Positions 62,587 to 64,000 of a stretch of DNA of 64,000 nucleotides are shown here, in pieces. The notes beneath the pieces are model-generated. The model was not told where the DNA came from, made no database searches, and saw only the letters and a program-made list of their open reading frames with translations. The DNA is from Phycomyces nitens (lineage: Eukaryota; Mucoromycota; Mucoromycetes; Mucorales; Phycomycetaceae): contig JAHRBC010000005.1 in NCBI GenBank assembly GCA_022702545.1, positions 2,108,001-2,172,000 of the forward strand, given 5' to 3'. The translations under genes and the position numbers were made by a program. Numbering within the stretch: the first letter of the stretch is position 1; each line of letters begins with the position of its first letter.

Positions 62587-63018
62587 CTTGACCTGTAATT
62601 CACAAGAGACATCAGATTGCCCTCGGATAGTATGGTCCAGTTCTCTACCCTTGGGTCCTCACCAGCCATCAATCTGCCGTCAACAAACAATTGAAAGCAA
62701 TTTATAGAAACATTATTATTATGGAATGCGGCAATTGATTGATTGTTTGGTTCCACACCTTGTCTTTCCAATAATTTTAGCACAAGAATGTAGAGTCTCA
62801 GCCAAAAGGTGTGCATTGGAAATAGGATTCCTTTTAGACCGGGCCCATTGCCACCCAAAGAGTTGTTGTGATCAAGACGGTCAATGTAATTATTGAAGCC
62901 ATAATGTTTGTTTTATATTTAATCTCTGGCCAGACCACAATCGTCTTTAAAAGAGTATTTAAGCCTTTTTACGATTAAGCAATCGTACAGATCAACTCAT
63001 CTTTTTTTCACCCCCCTT
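62587..63018. promoter_or_regulatory. Divergent promoter region kinase / chitin deacetylase
   Basis: The two genes start 432 bp apart, head to head. A TATA-like TATTTAAG lies near 62955-62965, about 60 bp before the chitin deacetylase ATG, and pyrimidine-rich DNA (TTTTTTTCACCCCCC) sits just before it. A minus-strand open frame crosses the middle but has no recognisable domain. Confidence 0.45.
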
Positions 63019-64000
63019 ATGCGACCCAACTTTGGCTATCTATCCTCTGCCTCTCCCTCGGGACTGGCTGTCTTGGCAGTAAATTTGCTCTTACTGCTCT
63101 CAAATGTTTCGCTAGTAGACAGTCAGGGTGAATCTCTAGACATAAAAGTCCCTCGCAACTCTCAATGGCTTTCGGCCGTCAACCTGGCCCAGGTTCCAAA
63201 CATGCCCGTACGTCCCGTTGGGTCCGGTACATGCGAAGACTCTCTTTGCGATGGGACTGACAATGACCGTTGTTTCGAGAGCTGTGGCAATGTTGCTTCC
63301 CCCGAGGATCTCTATGGCTGTCCCAGTGCTCACCACTGGGCATTGACATTTGACGATGGCCCTAGCAACTACACCTCGACTCTCTTGGACATTCTCGATG
63401 AATACCACATCAAGGCCACCTTTTGTGTCATGGGCTCCAATGTTAAAAAGTATCCCGAGGTGCTCCAACGGATCTATGATTCTGGCCACCAGATTGCCTC
63501 TCACACGTACTCTCATCCTCACCTCATGAGTCTTACCAACGAAGAGATCATTTATGAAATCAAGGCAACCGAAGAAGCAATCGAGGAAGCAATTGGCATC
63601 AGACCCAGGTATCTTCGCCCACCATATGGTGAAGCCGATGACCGGGTCAAATCTCTGTTGCGTACCATGGGCTACCGTGTCCTGATGTGGAATGTCGATC
63701 CTACTGATTATGATGTATACATGTTACCTGACGTGTCCAACAAGATCCAAGGCGCGTTTCGTATGGCTGCAGTTGGACAGGATACTGGGCTTAATGCCAA
63801 TGAAGATCCTGGATTCATTAGTCTCCAGCACGGTAAGTTTGTCTTCTTAGTTCATAACATGTATCTCATCAATATACTGACCTGGTTCTCTTGCTGTAGA
63901 TCTCTACCAGCAGTCCATTGACCAGGTCCCTGATATTATCCAAAGTCTTCTCTCAAAGGGCTTTATCTTTACCACGGCTGCAGAGTGTGTTGGAGACACC
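63019..64000 (+). CDS. Chitin deacetylase (NodB/CE4), 3'-partial
   Basis: ATG 63019 follows a pyrimidine-rich stretch; exon 1 ends at 63832 and exon 2 starts at 63900 (CAC G|AT CTC), so the motif ISLQHD spans the intron. The gene continues past the right edge. A signal peptide is visible at about residues 12-36 (LAVLAVNLLLLLSNVSLVDS). All CE4 motifs are present: TFDDGP (motif 1, metal Asp and base), SHTYSHPHL (motif 2, two His), RYLRPPYGE (motif 3), MWNVDPTDY (motif 4) and ISLQHD (motif 5). An upstream cysteine pattern (CEDSLCDG, CFESCGN) is typical of Mucorales chitin deacetylases. It should turn wall chitin into chitosan, the main wall polymer of Mucoromycota. Extra membrane anchor or GPI signal cannot be judged here. 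Confidence 0.93.

Noticed and set aside
62547..62858. Minus-strand 103-codon frame upstream of the CMGC kinase
   Set aside because: No domain; it lies in the 5' region of the kinase and the divergent promoter, and its downstream end is explained by the kinase start exon and intron.
63136..63522. Minus-strand 128-codon frame inside chitin deacetylase
   Set aside because: The plus strand there encodes intact CE4 motifs; the minus frame has no domain.
1..64000. tRNA, rRNA, snRNA, CRISPR, prophage or biosynthetic cluster
   Set aside because: Scanning by eye for T-loop (GGTTCGAAT) and other signatures found none; a tRNAscan-SE and Infernal run would settle this.

Overview
The window reads as nuclear DNA of an early-diverging filamentous fungus, most likely Mucoromycota (Mucorales-like). 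Support comes from AT-rich DNA, genes broken by many introns of about 45-120 bp, a chitin deacetylase, Snc-type synaptobrevin, RCH1 and Sch9-type kinase, together with genes absent from the model yeasts but shared with animals (Integrator subunit 10, RNF220, TMEM62, a d4/requiem-type zinc finger). Species cannot be fixed from the sequence alone.

Layout. 1-3002: INTS10 (minus, runs off the left edge). 4335-7026: TMEM62-like metallophosphoesterase. 7750-8718: intronless orphan. 8.7-15.4 kb: gene desert with a decayed DDE transposase. 15.4-16.6 kb: bHLH factor. 16.6-19.4 kb: gene-poor. 19.4-25.0 kb: SWR1 remodeller ATPase. 25.0-30.0 kb: gene desert. 30.0-31.6 kb: RCH1/SLC10A7 transporter. 32.1-34.3 kb: d4-type zinc finger plus PHD protein. 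35.6-37.4 kb: RNF220 E3 ligase. 37.5-39.8 kb: decayed LINE ORF1 followed by a decayed Tc1/mariner transposase. 40.2-43.4 kb: WDR24 (GATOR2/SEA). 43.9-47.0 kb: PCF11, with two polyglutamine tracts. 47.7-48.2 kb: synaptobrevin (plus). 48.2-55.6 kb: gene desert holding a fold-back inverted repeat with an internal 196-bp tandem duplication. 55.6-63.0 kb: a dense minus-strand block with a methyltransferase, a universal stress protein, a C2-AGC kinase (Sch9 type), a 148-residue orphan and a CMGC kinase with a non-canonical HCD motif. 63.0-64.0 kb: chitin deacetylase (plus, runs off the right edge).

Fifteen of the 17 protein genes lie on the minus strand. Functional themes are ordinary cell biology: transcription and RNA 3'-end handling (INTS10, PCF11), chromatin (SWR1, d4-PHD), nutrient/TOR signalling (WDR24, SCH9), secretion and wall (synaptobrevin, chitin deacetylase). 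There is no biosynthetic cluster, CRISPR, phage or obvious defence island. I saw no tRNA or rRNA gene by eye. The most unusual items are a start codon that appears to be split by an intron in the synaptobrevin gene, the fold-back repeat, the d4-PHD protein, and the HCD kinase. Exon joins were made by eye from splice signals and reading frame, so individual borders may be off.
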